A DNA stretch of 64,000 nucleotides. Origin: Calothrix sp. NIES-3974. GTDB taxonomy: Bacteria; Cyanobacteriota; Cyanobacteriia; Cyanobacteriales; Nostocaceae. Of this stretch, positions 36,977 through 45,418 are shown one piece after another (the stretch's first letter is position 1; every line of letters starts with the position of its first letter). Under the pieces are notes generated by a model. That model was not told the origin of the DNA. It saw nothing but the letters and a program-made list of their open reading frames with translations, and did no database searches. The DNA is taken from NCBI RefSeq assembly GCF_002368395.1, contig NZ_AP018254.1, positions 2,046,001 through 2,110,000 of the forward strand, read 5' to 3'. The position numbers and the translations under genes were made by a program.

Positions 36977-39816
36977 AATATTTTCTGACGGCTTTTGCTA
37001 GGGGTGAGTCTTTGTACGCATCGGTAAAGGAAGCACGTACCCGTTTATTTGAGGAGTTAGATGGGGATTATCCCTGTGCTTCTTGGTTACCAATTCTGTT
37101 TCAAAATCCAGCCGCTACAGTTTTGAAATATCCCCGTTCTCAAAATTGGTCGCAGATTTTTGTCAAGGCAAATATGGTGTTGCTAATGTTAGCGATGGTG
37201 AGTAGTTTAACGTGGTTAATTGGGAGGGAAATTAGTTTTAGTAATAGGTTGAGTGCTGGAGAGAAAATACTGGATAATAAAATTGCTTCCCCAGAAAAAA
37301 TTGCTGGAATTAATCAGTTAAAAATCCAGAATTACGAGTTAGCGATTCAAAATTTTGAAAAGGCTTTAAAAAATCAGCCTGACGACCCGGAAACGTTAAT
37401 TTATTTAAATAATGCTCAGGCAGAAAAACAAAGTAGAAACAGCGCTCAGGAACCGGTACAAATTGGGTTAGCTGTACCAATTGGTTCCAGTATCAATGTA
37501 GCACGAGAAATCATGCGGGGTGTCGCTCAAGCGCAACAGGAAATCAATCGACAAGGTGGATTGAATGGTCGTTTATTAAAAGTAGTAATTGCCAACGATG
37601 ATAATAAAGCGGAAATTGCCGAAGAAATAGCCAGACGTTTTGTAAATCGACCAGATATTCAAGCAGTGGTGGGTCATAATAGTAGTGATGCTAGTGTTCC
37701 GGCTGCATATATTTATCAAAATCAAGGTTTGGTGATGATTTCACCAACTAGTAGTTCAACTCAGTTAACAGAAATACAGCGTCATCGAGGGGATAATTAC
37801 ATTTATCGCACAATTGTTAATCATGGTGCGATTATTAATAGATTAACGGATTATCTCAAATATTCAGGAATGGAGAGAATTGGTATTTGTCGAGATACAA
37901 AAGCCAAAGAACATTCCACCCTCAAAGCCTTTGAAGATTCAATTCGCAATCGTGGGTTAACAAAAGTCGATCTCCAGTGTGATTTTGGTTTAGAGAGATT
38001 CAATCCGGAAGATGCGATTCAAGATGCAACAAGTAAACAAGTTGATGCAATTTATCTTGATCCTCAAATTGATCGGTTGTATCGTGCCTTAAAATTAGCT
38101 GAGGTTAATCAAGGAAAATTTGTATTATTAGGTAACTCCAGTTTTCAAACCGTCTCAACACTCAATCATGGTCGATTTACCAAGGGGATGGTGTTAGCCG
38201 TGACTTGGGATTGGAGAGATTTAAAAACAACGGATTTTATGAAAAATGCCGAACAATTATGGCAAAATAAAAATGGGATTACTTGGCGAACGGCAAATGC
38301 ATTTGATGCGACAAAAGTGATTGCGATCGCCATGAGCAAAACTGCAAATATTAACCGTCAAAATATCCAAACTATTTTGGCTAATGGTTTTGTCTGGGAA
38401 GACGGTGCCACTGGTAAAATTGAATTTACATCCCAGGGCGATCGCATCAGCAATCATCCTGGTACCCTGTTACAGGTGCGACCTGACCCCAAGCATCGAG
38501 ATAGATACGATTTTGGCTTACACAGTGCGGTACAAAACCGTTTGAGTCAGGGTGAGCAGATATTGATGAAACCACCAGGGGAAAAACCAAATTCAGCCAA
38601 GCAAGGGGGGGTAGATGCGTATGCTGCGGGAAATTACAGTCAAGCGATCGCCTATTTTCAAAAAGCTCTCCACATGGACTCCCAAGACCCGGAAACTTGG
38701 ATTTATTTACAAAATTCCCGTGCTGCGGCTTTGAATGATACCCTAAAAATTGCCGTTGTTGTGCCGATTGGTTCTAATTTGAGTGTGAGCAGACAAATTT
38801 TGCAAGGGATTGCACAAGCTCAATTGGAAATTAATACTCAAGGAGGTATTAAGGGGAAATTATTACAAATAGTAATTGCCAATGACGATAATAAAGCCGA
38901 AATTGCTCAACAAATAGCCTATAATTTCAGTGAACAAAAACAAGAGATATTAGCAGTAATTGGTAGCAATGTCTCCGATGCTTCCGTTGCAGCTTGTAAA
39001 ATTTATCAGCAATCCCAAATCGTTAATATTTCCCCCACGAGTTTTTCCCTCGAATTATCTGGATGTGGCAATTACATCTTTCGGACTGCTCCCAATGTCC
39101 GGTTTATTGCGGATGTTTTATCTAAATATGCGGTACAAACAGCGAAAACCAAAAAATTAGCAATTTGTGTTGATGAACAAGCCAAAGACAACCAATCTTT
39201 TCGGGATGAATTTACCTTTCAAGTTCAAGAATACGGTGGTCAAATTATCAAGATATTCTGTGACTTTTCCCATCCCCAATTTCAACCGGATAAAATTATC
39301 CAAGATGCTAAAAATCAAGGAGCGCAAGGTATCTTACTCGCTCCCCACATAGACAGGATTGAACAAGCTTTAAAACTTGCTGCAAGCAATCAAGGTCAAC
39401 TCAAATTGTATGGAAGCACTTCCCTGTATACCCCGCAAACAATTCAACAGGGAAAAGCCAACATCAACGGATTAGTTGTCCCCGCAACATGGCATTTACA
39501 AGCACAGTTGAATCCAGAATTTAATCAAAAATCCCAAACCATGTGGGGTCAAAATAACGTCACCTGGAGAACCGCAACCAGTTATGATGCAGCGATGACA
39601 ATTATTCGCGGTTTACAAACAAGCAACACCCCCCAAGATTTACAAAAAACCCTGAGCGATCGCAACTTTTCTACTAAAGGAGCAACCGGAACTATCCAGT
39701 TTTTCCAATCCGGCGATCGCGATAACAAAAATAATGCCTTACTATTACAGGTTCAACCCACTTCCACCTCTGCTGATGGTTATGATTTTGTCCTAGTTTC
39801 CAAAAAGGGGTTTTAG
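36973..39816 (+). CDS. CHAT-domain receptor, C-terminal part: TM helix and duplicated TPR-PBP modules
   Basis: The frame first completes the CHAT domain (YFLTAFARGESLYASVKEAR, ASWLPILFQNPAA). One transmembrane helix follows (NMVLLMLAMVSSLTWLIG), then a TPR-like repeat (NYELAIQNFEKALKNQPDD) and a type-I periplasmic-binding-protein domain of the branched-chain amino-acid receptor type (VQIGLAVPIGSS..., SPTSSST, WRTANAFDATK). A second TPR (NYSQAIAYFQKALHMDSQD) and a second binding domain (IAVVVPIGSN..., SPTSFS, WRTATSYDAA) end the protein. Equivalent points of the modules are 429 codons apart. The likely layout is CHAT in the cytoplasm and ligand domains outside. Ligands are unknown. No natural start codon suits this frame (the first candidate is an internal TTG at 37012), so expression depends on frameshifting. 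Confidence 0.88.
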   Translation, partial: LEYFLTAFARGESLYASVKEARTRLFEELDGDYPCASWLPILFQNPAATVLKYPRSQNWSQIFVKANMVLLMLAMVSSLTWLIGREISFSNRLSAGEKILDNKIASPEKIAGINQLKIQNYELAIQNFEKALKNQPDDPETLIYLNNAQAEKQSRNSAQEPVQIGLAVPIGSSINVAREIMRGVAQAQQEINRQGGLNGRLLKVVIANDDNKAEIAEEIARRFVNRPDIQAVVGHNSSDASVPAAYIYQNQGLVMISPTSSSTQLTEIQRHRGDNYIYRTIVNHGAIINRLTDYLKYSGMERIGICRDTKAKEHSTLKAFEDSIRNRGLTKVDLQCDFGLERFNPEDAIQDATSKQVDAIYLDPQIDRLYRALKLAEVNQGKFVLLGNSSFQTVSTLNHGRFTKGMVLAVTWDWRDLKTTDFMKNAEQLWQNKNGITWRTANAFDATKVIAIAMSKTANINRQNIQTILANGFVWEDGATGKIEFTSQGDRISNHPGTLLQVRPDPKHRDRYDFGLHSAVQNRLSQGEQILMKPPGEKPNSAKQGGVDAYAAGNYSQAIAYFQKALHMDSQDPETWIYLQNSRAAALNDTLKIAVVVPIGSNLSVSRQILQGIAQAQLEINTQGGIKGKLLQIVIANDDNKAEIAQQIAYNFSEQKQEILAVIGSNVSDASVAACKIYQQSQIVNISPTSFSLELSGCGNYIFRTAPNVRFIADVLSKYAVQTAKTKKLAICVDEQAKDNQSFRDEFTFQVQEYGGQIIKIFCDFSHPQFQPDKIIQDAKNQGAQGILLAPHIDRIEQALKLAASNQGQLKLYGSTSLYTPQTIQQGKANINGLVVPATWHLQAQLNPEFNQKSQTMWGQNNVTWRTATSYDAAMTIIRGLQTSNTPQDLQKTLSDRNFSTKGATGTIQFFQSGDRDNKNNALLLQVQPTSTSADGYDFVLVSKKGF

Positions 39817-39860
39817 GTTGCATGAATCACCTGTTTTTGCTCCGCTATGGAGAAGAAATT
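39793..39860 (+). repeat. Left 68-bp direct repeat flanking element copy B
   Basis: Identical to 40004-40071 except for two bases (CGCTATGG against CGTTACGG). It spans the last codons of the receptor gene (LVSKKGF, stop) and the first codons of the permease gene, so it is host sequence that has been duplicated. Confidence 0.9.
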
Positions 39861-39911
39861 CGCTCCCATGCTCCGCGTGGGAGCAGAATCTGCGAGGCTC
39901 CTGCTTCGTGA
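39822..39911 (+). pseudogene. Truncated 5' copy of the permease gene
   Basis: ATG 39822 opens MNHLFLLRYGEEI, the same first 13 residues as the permease at 40033, then runs into the inserted element and stops at TGA 39911. It lies 5 bp after the receptor stop codon, which shows the original receptor-permease spacing before the insertion. Confidence 0.85.
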
Positions 39912-40003
39912 ATGAAGGCAGAGCCTTCAACTCACTAAGCGACCACGCGGAGCATGGTCACTAGATAAAAAGTTAATACTCGGTTTATTTCAGCCAACCT
40001 GTA
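39861..40003 (-). mobile_element. Small palindromic element, copy B (reverse orientation)
   Basis: The 143-bp element, read on the minus strand, begins TACAGGTTGGCTGAAATAAA, continues CCGAGTATTAA, has CTAGTGACCATGCTCCGCGT and ends CCACGCGGAGCATGGGAGCG. Ends and internal blocks match copy A at 13541-13709. It lies exactly between two 68-bp direct repeats. Its centre folds into nested hairpins (GAAGGCAGAGCCTTC). No coding capacity. Confidence 0.8.
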
Positions 40004-40071
40004 CTAGTTTCCAAAAAGGGGTTTTAGGTTGCATGAATCACCTGTTTTTGCTCCGTTACGGAGAAGAAATT
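40004..40071 (+). repeat. Right 68-bp direct repeat flanking element copy B
   Basis: Second copy of 39793-39860. It supplies the functional start of the permease gene and also carries a fossil of the receptor 3' end (CTAGTTTCC...TTTTAG). Confidence 0.9.
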
Positions 40072-40650
40072 TTACAACGCAGTTGGGAGCATATCCTGTT
40101 AGTGGGAATTGCGATCGCGATCGCCATTTGTCTTGGTGTCCCTTTAGGTGTTGCTGCTGTCCGCTACCCCTCTCTACGTCAAGGAATTCTCGGTTTAGCT
40201 AACCTGTTCCAGACTATCCCTAGTTTAGCCATGTTTGGTTTACTCATTCCCCTGGTAGGGATTGGTGTCACACCAGCAATTATCGCCTTGTTTTTGTATT
40301 CTTTATTGCCTATAATCCGGAATACTTATACTGGTATTACCGCCATCGAACCATCGATCCGAGAAGCAGGAAAAGCGATGGGAATGAACTCCAGACAATT
40401 ACTATGGCAAGTTGAACTTCCCCTCGCATTAGGTATCATTTTTGCTGGTATTCGCGTCGCCACGGTAATTGCGGTCGGAATTGCCACCGTTGGTGCTGCT
40501 ATTGGTGCTGGTGGTCTAGGAGAGTTAATTTTTCGCGGAATTGCAGCTCTCGATGACCAATTAATCCTTGCAGGTGCTGTTCCCGCAGGAATTATGGCAC
40601 TGATTGCCGACTTCGGAATTGGCTTAATTGCTGATTCTTTTCGCCGTTGA
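40033..40650 (+). CDS. Osmoprotectant/glycine betaine-type ABC permease (OpuCB/ProW-like)
   Basis: The 205-residue membrane protein has about five helices. FQTIPSLAMFGLLIPLVGIG and IIRNTYTGITAIEPSIREAG are family blocks, and the EAA coupling loop is REAGKAMGMNSRQLLWQVELPLALG, followed by VGAAIGAGGLGELIFRGI. It matches permeases of quaternary-amine importers. No ATPase or binding protein lies alongside. Before the insertion at 39861-40003 its start lay 5 bp after the CHAT receptor gene, so receptor and permease were one transcription unit. A functional link to the receptor's two binding-protein domains is suggested but unproven. Confidence 0.9.
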   Translation: MNHLFLLRYGEEILQRSWEHILLVGIAIAIAICLGVPLGVAAVRYPSLRQGILGLANLFQTIPSLAMFGLLIPLVGIGVTPAIIALFLYSLLPIIRNTYTGITAIEPSIREAGKAMGMNSRQLLWQVELPLALGIIFAGIRVATVIAVGIATVGAAIGAGGLGELIFRGIAALDDQLILAGAVPAGIMALIADFGIGLIADSFRR

Positions 40651-40868
40651 TCCATGCAGGGAAATAGGGAAAAATATGCTCACACCAGAATTTTGGTGAA
40701 ATGGGAGCGGGCTTACTTTACAATTTCTTTACAATTACTTAACTAAAAATCAACTTTGACTTTACCTCAAGGGTGAAAATAGAGCCTAAACTATGTTCAT
40801 CCTGGTAAAGTATAGCAAATAACATTATATTGTGTATTGTAAGTGTATGTACTGGAGATATCAAGGGA
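40651..40868. other. Spacer after permease gene
   Basis: No supported gene. Confidence 0.3.
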
Positions 40869-41024
40869 TATAGCAATCCGTTGAGAATTATGTTACATGG
40901 GGGGTTGTTGACTGTTAACCGTTGATGGTCATAGACCGCGCGTGACGCGGCTTCTCCTAGAGAAGCTTTCCCGCAGGATACAGCTAAAACCGATATTTTT
41001 AACTACTGAAATCGGATTGCTACA
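40869..41024. repeat. MITE-like element with TATAGCAATCC termini
   Basis: Left end TATAGCAATCCG, right end CGGATTGCTACATA as inverse. It contains GACTGTTAACCGTTGATGG and a CCGCGCGTGACGCGG hairpin. Relative of 35872-36001. Read in reverse, AGCAATCCGATTTCAGTAGT and AGCAATCCGATTTTAGTCGT align. Confidence 0.65.
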
Positions 41025-41311
41025 TATTTGCATCGTTGAGCAGGGAGGTTGGTAGTAAATGATTCCATACATCCATTAGAGATTGAGGGAATTATGGTTG
41101 ATGAAAGAATTTGAGTCAGGCTGGTTAAAACAGGTTAAGAAAAAATGATATTTTGCTGAAGGACTTGGGTTAGGCTAATATTATTTAGTGATAGTTAATT
41201 AAAAAATCACTATTTTTACACAGGTGATTTGTAATCAAGGAATTTAGAAATTTGGATAATGTTGACAATTGATTAGCTGATTACGAGAAAATACAAGTCG
41301 AAGCAATCGCA

Positions 41312-41734
41312 ATGACCGCACAATTACTAAGTATCCCCCCACTATACCAATCGTTTTCCCCGCGCAAAATCCTATTAATCGAGGATAACGATGTCAATCG
41401 AATGTTATTAAGTGATTACTTAGGTTTTTTTAGTTACTACGTGAAAAGTCTACCTGATGCATCGAATGTGTCAGTGGTATTAGAGCAATTTAAACCCGCA
41501 TTGATACTATTAGATTTAAAATTGCCAAATATTGATGGGTTTCAAGTTTTAGAAATCATCCGTAGTCACCCAGACTGGTCAAAAATTCCGACTATTGTAG
41601 TTTCTGCACTTGCGTTTAAATCTGATTACGAACGAGCATTGAGTTTAGGGGTAAAACGCTATTTCGTAAAACCAGTCAACTTGACCGAATTGATGTCCGC
41701 GATCGCCGAAGAAATTGATTGTTCTCGGAAGTAA
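41312..41734 (+). CDS. Single-domain response regulator (CheY-like)
   Basis: The 140-residue receiver domain has an acidic pocket in KILLIEDNDVNR, phosphoacceptor Asp in ALILLDLKLPNIDG, the switch Ser in IPTIVVSALA and the conserved Lys in RYFVKPVNL. All phosphorylation residues are present. There is no output domain, so it acts through protein contact. No kinase is adjacent; the nearest in the window is the DICT kinase at 4.2 kb, which lacks its phosphoacceptor His. The ~24-residue N-terminal extension carries no motif. A small helical protein gene is convergent. Confidence 0.95.
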   Translation: MTAQLLSIPPLYQSFSPRKILLIEDNDVNRMLLSDYLGFFSYYVKSLPDASNVSVVLEQFKPALILLDLKLPNIDGFQVLEIIRSHPDWSKIPTIVVSALAFKSDYERALSLGVKRYFVKPVNLTELMSAIAEEIDCSRK

Positions 41735-41744
41735 TTATTTGTGA

Positions 41745-41936
41745 TTAATTGAGTGACGAGTCAGTTGTTTGCTCACTCAGGAACTCTTCCACACGTTGAC
41801 TGAGAGATTGGACGGAATTGCCGATTTGAGTGATTTTATACTGAGCATGTGCCAAAAGTAACATAGCGGTTTGCAATTCATTGAGAGTTTCAGACATTGC
41901 ATCTCGATACTCCGCTTCAAATTCCTTGCTACTCAT
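41745..41936 (-). CDS. Small helical protein, convergent with the response regulator
   Basis: Starting at ATG 41936, with GAGG about 10 bp upstream, the product has 63 residues: MSSKEFEAEYRDAMSETLNE, then LQTAMLLLAHAQYKITQIGN and SVQSLSQRVEEFLSEQ. Heptad-like spacing of hydrophobic residues suggests a coiled coil. No family recognised. The stop lies 10 bp from that of the response regulator gene, which could allow antisense interference. Confidence 0.6.
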   Translation of the reverse strand: MSSKEFEAEYRDAMSETLNELQTAMLLLAHAQYKITQIGNSVQSLSQRVEEFLSEQTTDSSLN

Positions 41937-41951
41937 ATGTCTTAACCTCAA

Positions 41952-43071
41952 CCGATGTATGCAAATATGGTGAATATGCTACCAATGATAGTAAATGATT
42001 AGACCTGTATCACTCCGTTATTGTGCTTAATACAGAGGTTATCGGTCAAAATCCGCAAAATCTCAGATTTTTTCCCCTCCTCATCTCCCTATTATTGAAG
42101 AAATGACGAAATATAGCCCTCATGATTGCAAAGGGAAAGAAAAGAAGGGGTTACTTGAACAAGGTTGGCAACGGTGTAGTGATCAGGTGAAGGAAACCTC
42201 AAATTAGTTCGATGGAATTCATCAAATTTTATTCAGATTTCAGAGGACGATTGTAAAGTTAAAAACTGGAAGGGGGAAATTATTCGGTTCTAGGATGGAA
42301 TCGTGCTATGGATTTTTTCTCTTACAGCCATTGTAAATATGAACCGGGTTTACTGGGTGTGATTTAAATCAACGTCATCGGATTTTGGATTTTGCGGAAA
42401 ATTGGGGAAGAGAAGTTACCGGGAAGATTTTGTTTACGGTAAACTTCGGGGAGATTTATTCTTCCACCAAACTTTCCAAGACGGATTTTAGATTTTGGAT
42501 TACTCTGGAAGGATGTTGGTCAATAGTCAATAAATACCTCATCAACCACTTCTTGGAGACGGTCAATAGGTTCAAAGGGTATATTTGTCGTTATAAACTA
42601 CATCTTGTGCAGACGCGACATATCGCGTCTGTACCGGATTCCCTACTCCCCACTCCCTATTTTCAAGCAAGTATAAGTTCGATATACAGAACTTACAAAA
42701 CTTGCTGTTGAGGAGGATAGAAATTATCTACAATGCAGATGGGTGGGAACAACCCACAGAAAGGAAAAATCAAAAAATCCTATTCTTTCGGTAATCCCAA
42801 TCCTCCGGGGAAAGTTTGCAGGGAGAATCAATCTCCTACTAACGTCAGTTCCTCTCCTTGGAGAAATCCATATAAACCTCATCCATAATCAAAACAGGAG
42901 TTTTCGTCATTGCGACGTAAGGAAGCAATCTCGATAATCGCAAATGAAAACTACTATTCTCAAAATGGACATGGTTTATGTGTAGCGTCTAGTTTACGAC
43001 AACGCGACACGTACCTGTAAGGGTGATCCAAAATCCAAAATCCCCAATTATCCTTCCCCTAGACTGTAATT
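41952..43071. other. 1.1-kb spacer without a supported gene
   Basis: Contains TTTTGGA-type heptamers (42378-42395, 42484-42500), the palindrome at 42611-42630, a GTAGCGTCTAGTTTACGACA copy at ~42981 and open frames with no family resemblance. Possible gene decay, but nothing identifiable. Ends at the uvrC promoter region. Confidence 0.4.
42611..42630. repeat. 20-bp imperfect palindrome (AGACGCGACATATCGCGTCT)
   Basis: Member of the dispersed palindrome family, with one non-pairing position near the centre; preceded by GTGC and followed by GTACCGGATTCCCTACTCCC. Confidence 0.7.
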
Positions 43072-44955
43072 GTGACTGTATCCCCCAAATTATCCCCACT
43101 GTACAAACAACCCGAACGTTTAGAAACCCGTTTACAGGAAATACCTCCCGAACCAGGGGTATATTTTATGCGCGATCGCGATGATCGGATTATTTATATT
43201 GGTAAATCGCGGAAACTGCGATCGCGGGTACGTTCCTATTTTCGAGATTCCCAACGGTTGAGTGATCGCATTGCGACGATGGTGAAGTTGGTATGGGAAA
43301 TTGAGTTTATTGTTACCGATACGGAAGCGGAAGCTTTAGCTTTAGAAGCGAATTTAATTAAACAACACCAACCCTATTTTAATGTTCTGCTCAAGGACGA
43401 TAAAAAGTATCCCTTTGTTTGTATTACTTGGTCAGAGGAATATCCACGGATTTTTATCACCCGGAAGCGTCAATTAGGTCGGGAAAAAGATAAATACTAT
43501 GGTCCCTACACAGACTCGCGGTTGTTACGGGAAATTTTGCGCATTTGTAAACGGATTTTTCCCCTACGTCAACGACCCCAACCCTTATTTAAAGACCGTC
43601 CCTGTTTAAATTATGATTTAGGTCGCTGTCCAGGAGTTTGTCAGTCCTTGATTACCCCCGAAGAATACCGTAAAACCGTCCAAAAAGTGGCAATGGTATT
43701 CCAAGGTCGGGGACAGGAACTAATTGAGGTTCTACAAGCACAGATGTTAGCCCAAGCAGAAGCTTTAAACTTTGAAGTTGCAGCTAGAATCCGCGACCAA
43801 ATTAGCGGATTAAAATCATTAACTGCCGATCAAAAAGTCTCCCTTCCTGATGATACCGTATCACGGGATGCGATCGCCCTGGCAATGGACGAACACCACG
43901 CTTGTATCCAACTCTTTCAAATTCGTGCTGGTAAATTAGTCGGAAGACTCGCGTATATGTCCGAAACCCATCAGGAACCAGGAGCGATTTTACAACGGGT
44001 GTTAGAAGAACATTATCAAACTGCTGACGATGTGGAAATCCCCAGCGAAATTATCGTTCAGCATGAGTTACCCGACAGTGAAATGCTAGCAACAGCGTTA
44101 GGACAGCGTAAAGGACGGAAAATCAATATTATCCATCCCCAACGTCAACTCAAAGCCGAACTGATTGAAATGGTAGAAAGGAATGCCCAGTATGAACTAC
44201 AGCGCTTACAAAAATTTAGCGATCGCAATCACCAAGCTCTACAGGATTTAGCCAACATCCTCGATTTAACCGACCTTCCCCACCGCATCGAAGGTTACGA
44301 CATCTCCCACATCCAAGGTTCCAATGCCGTTGCCTCCCAAGTCGTCTTTATCGACGGTTTACCAGCAAAACAACACTACCGCCATTATAAAATCAAAAAC
44401 CCCAGCGTTACCATTGGCCATTCAGATGATTTTGCCAGTTTAGCCGAAGTGATTCAAAGACGCTTTCGCAAATACGTCGAAAATCCAGACCTACAACGAC
44501 AGGGAAACCCCGACTTTCCCGATTTAGTCATGATTGACGGAGGAAAAGGACAACTTTCCAGCGTAGTTGCAGTTTTACAACAAATGAATTTACTCGAAGA
44601 TATCAACGTCGTCAGTTTAGCCAAAAAACGCGAAGAAATATTTTTACCAGGAGAATCCTATCCATTGACTACCGACCCCGAACAACCCGGAGTTCAACTA
44701 CTGCGCAGACTACGGGACGAAGCACACCGATTCGCAGTCTCCTTCCATCGTCAACAACGCAGCGACAAACTCCGGCGATCGCGTCTCGACGACATACCCG
44801 GTTTAGGACACCATCGTCAAAAAGTCCTACTCGGACATTTTCGCTCCATCGATTACATCCGTCAAGCCAGCATCGAACAGCTAGCAGAAGTACCCGGTAT
44901 CGGTTCACGACTAGCAACAGAAATTTATAACTATTTCCACCCAGCATCAATTTAA
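43072..44955 (+). CDS. uvrC: UvrC, excinuclease ABC subunit C
   Basis: The 627-residue protein starts at GTG. An N-terminal GIY-YIG nuclease ([20 protein letters not shown], ~28-48) makes the 3' incision. A Cys-rich segment ([14 protein letters not shown]), a UVR motif ([19 protein letters not shown], UvrB-binding), the RNase H-like 5' nuclease core ([31 protein letters not shown]) and C-terminal tandem helix-hairpin-helix ([32 protein letters not shown]) follow. It works with UvrA and UvrB in nucleotide excision repair. All domains are intact. It is monocistronic here. Confidence 0.98.
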   Translation: MTVSPKLSPLYKQPERLETRLQEIPPEPGVYFMRDRDDRIIYIGKSRKLRSRVRSYFRDSQRLSDRIATMVKLVWEIEFIVTDTEAEALALEANLIKQHQPYFNVLLKDDKKYPFVCITWSEEYPRIFITRKRQLGREKDKYYGPYTDSRLLREILRICKRIFPLRQRPQPLFKDRPCLNYDLGRCPGVCQSLITPEEYRKTVQKVAMVFQGRGQELIEVLQAQMLAQAEALNFEVAARIRDQISGLKSLTADQKVSLPDDTVSRDAIALAMDEHHACIQLFQIRAGKLVGRLAYMSETHQEPGAILQRVLEEHYQTADDVEIPSEIIVQHELPDSEMLATALGQRKGRKINIIHPQRQLKAELIEMVERNAQYELQRLQKFSDRNHQALQDLANILDLTDLPHRIEGYDISHIQGSNAVASQVVFIDGLPAKQHYRHYKIKNPSVTIGHSDDFASLAEVIQRRFRKYVENPDLQRQGNPDFPDLVMIDGGKGQLSSVVAVLQQMNLLEDINVVSLAKKREEIFLPGESYPLTTDPEQPGVQLLRRLRDEAHRFAVSFHRQQRSDKLRRSRLDDIPGLGHHRQKVLLGHFRSIDYIRQASIEQLAEVPGIGSRLATEIYNYFHPASI

Positions 44956-45074
44956 TTAGGGTCTGCGGAAAAGTTTTCGTGAGGGAAGGGAACAGGGAGA
45001 TATTCTACTTTTCACAAGACCCAAAAAATCACAAATACCAGGTTTTTAAGCTTTATATACCTGAAAAGAAAATC

Positions 45075-45101
45075 TACCCTCCCCAAACTTCAGGGAGGGT
45101 A
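45075..45101 (+). terminator. Perfect 9-bp stem-loop after uvrC
   Basis: TACCCTCCC pairs with GGGAGGGTA over a 9-nt loop, 120 bp after the uvrC stop. No U tract follows, so termination is uncertain. Confidence 0.4.
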
Positions 45102-45159
45102 CTCTAGAAGAAGACACTTCGCGTCTATAGGGTGGGGTAGAATTCCCAAGCAGCTTAAT

Positions 45160-45416
45160 AACTAGGTCTTCCCAATCCAAAATAGAGACGACCCGACGGG
45201 TATTCTCTACGGAAACCCAAAATCAAAAATCCAAAATCATAACTAGGTCTTCTCAATCCAAAATGGAGACGACCCGACGGGTAGTCTCTACGGAAACCCA
45301 AAATCAAAAATCCAAAATCATAACTAGGTCTTCTCAATCCAAAATGGAGACGACCCGACGGGTAGTCTCTACGGAAACCCAAAATCGAATAATCCAAAAT
45401 CCAAAATCCAAAATCA
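45160..45416. repeat. 81-bp tandem repeat, three copies
   Basis: Units start at 45160, 45241 and 45322 with AACTAGGTCTTC. Each holds GACGACCCGACGGGTA-type palindrome DNA and ends in AAAATC/CAAAATC heptamers. Units two and three are nearly identical; the third is extended at its end by extra TCCAAAA heptamers. The array ends 3 bp from the desB stop codon. Because 81 is a multiple of three, a repetitive open frame (45155-45397, minus) results and is judged an artefact. Confidence 0.92.
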
Positions 45417-45418
45417 TA

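Noticed and set aside
42385-42937. Two short open frames before uvrC
   Set aside because: They cross heptamer repeats and a palindrome; no conserved motif or ribosome site.
45155-45397. Open frame of 80 codons with three 27-residue repeats on the minus strand
   Set aside because: It arises because the 81-bp tandem repeat is divisible by three; there is no protein-like composition or ribosome site, and it contains dispersed palindromes.
45160-45416. Possible CRISPR array
   Set aside because: The 81-bp units are repeated whole, without unique spacers. No cas genes or other arrays were seen.
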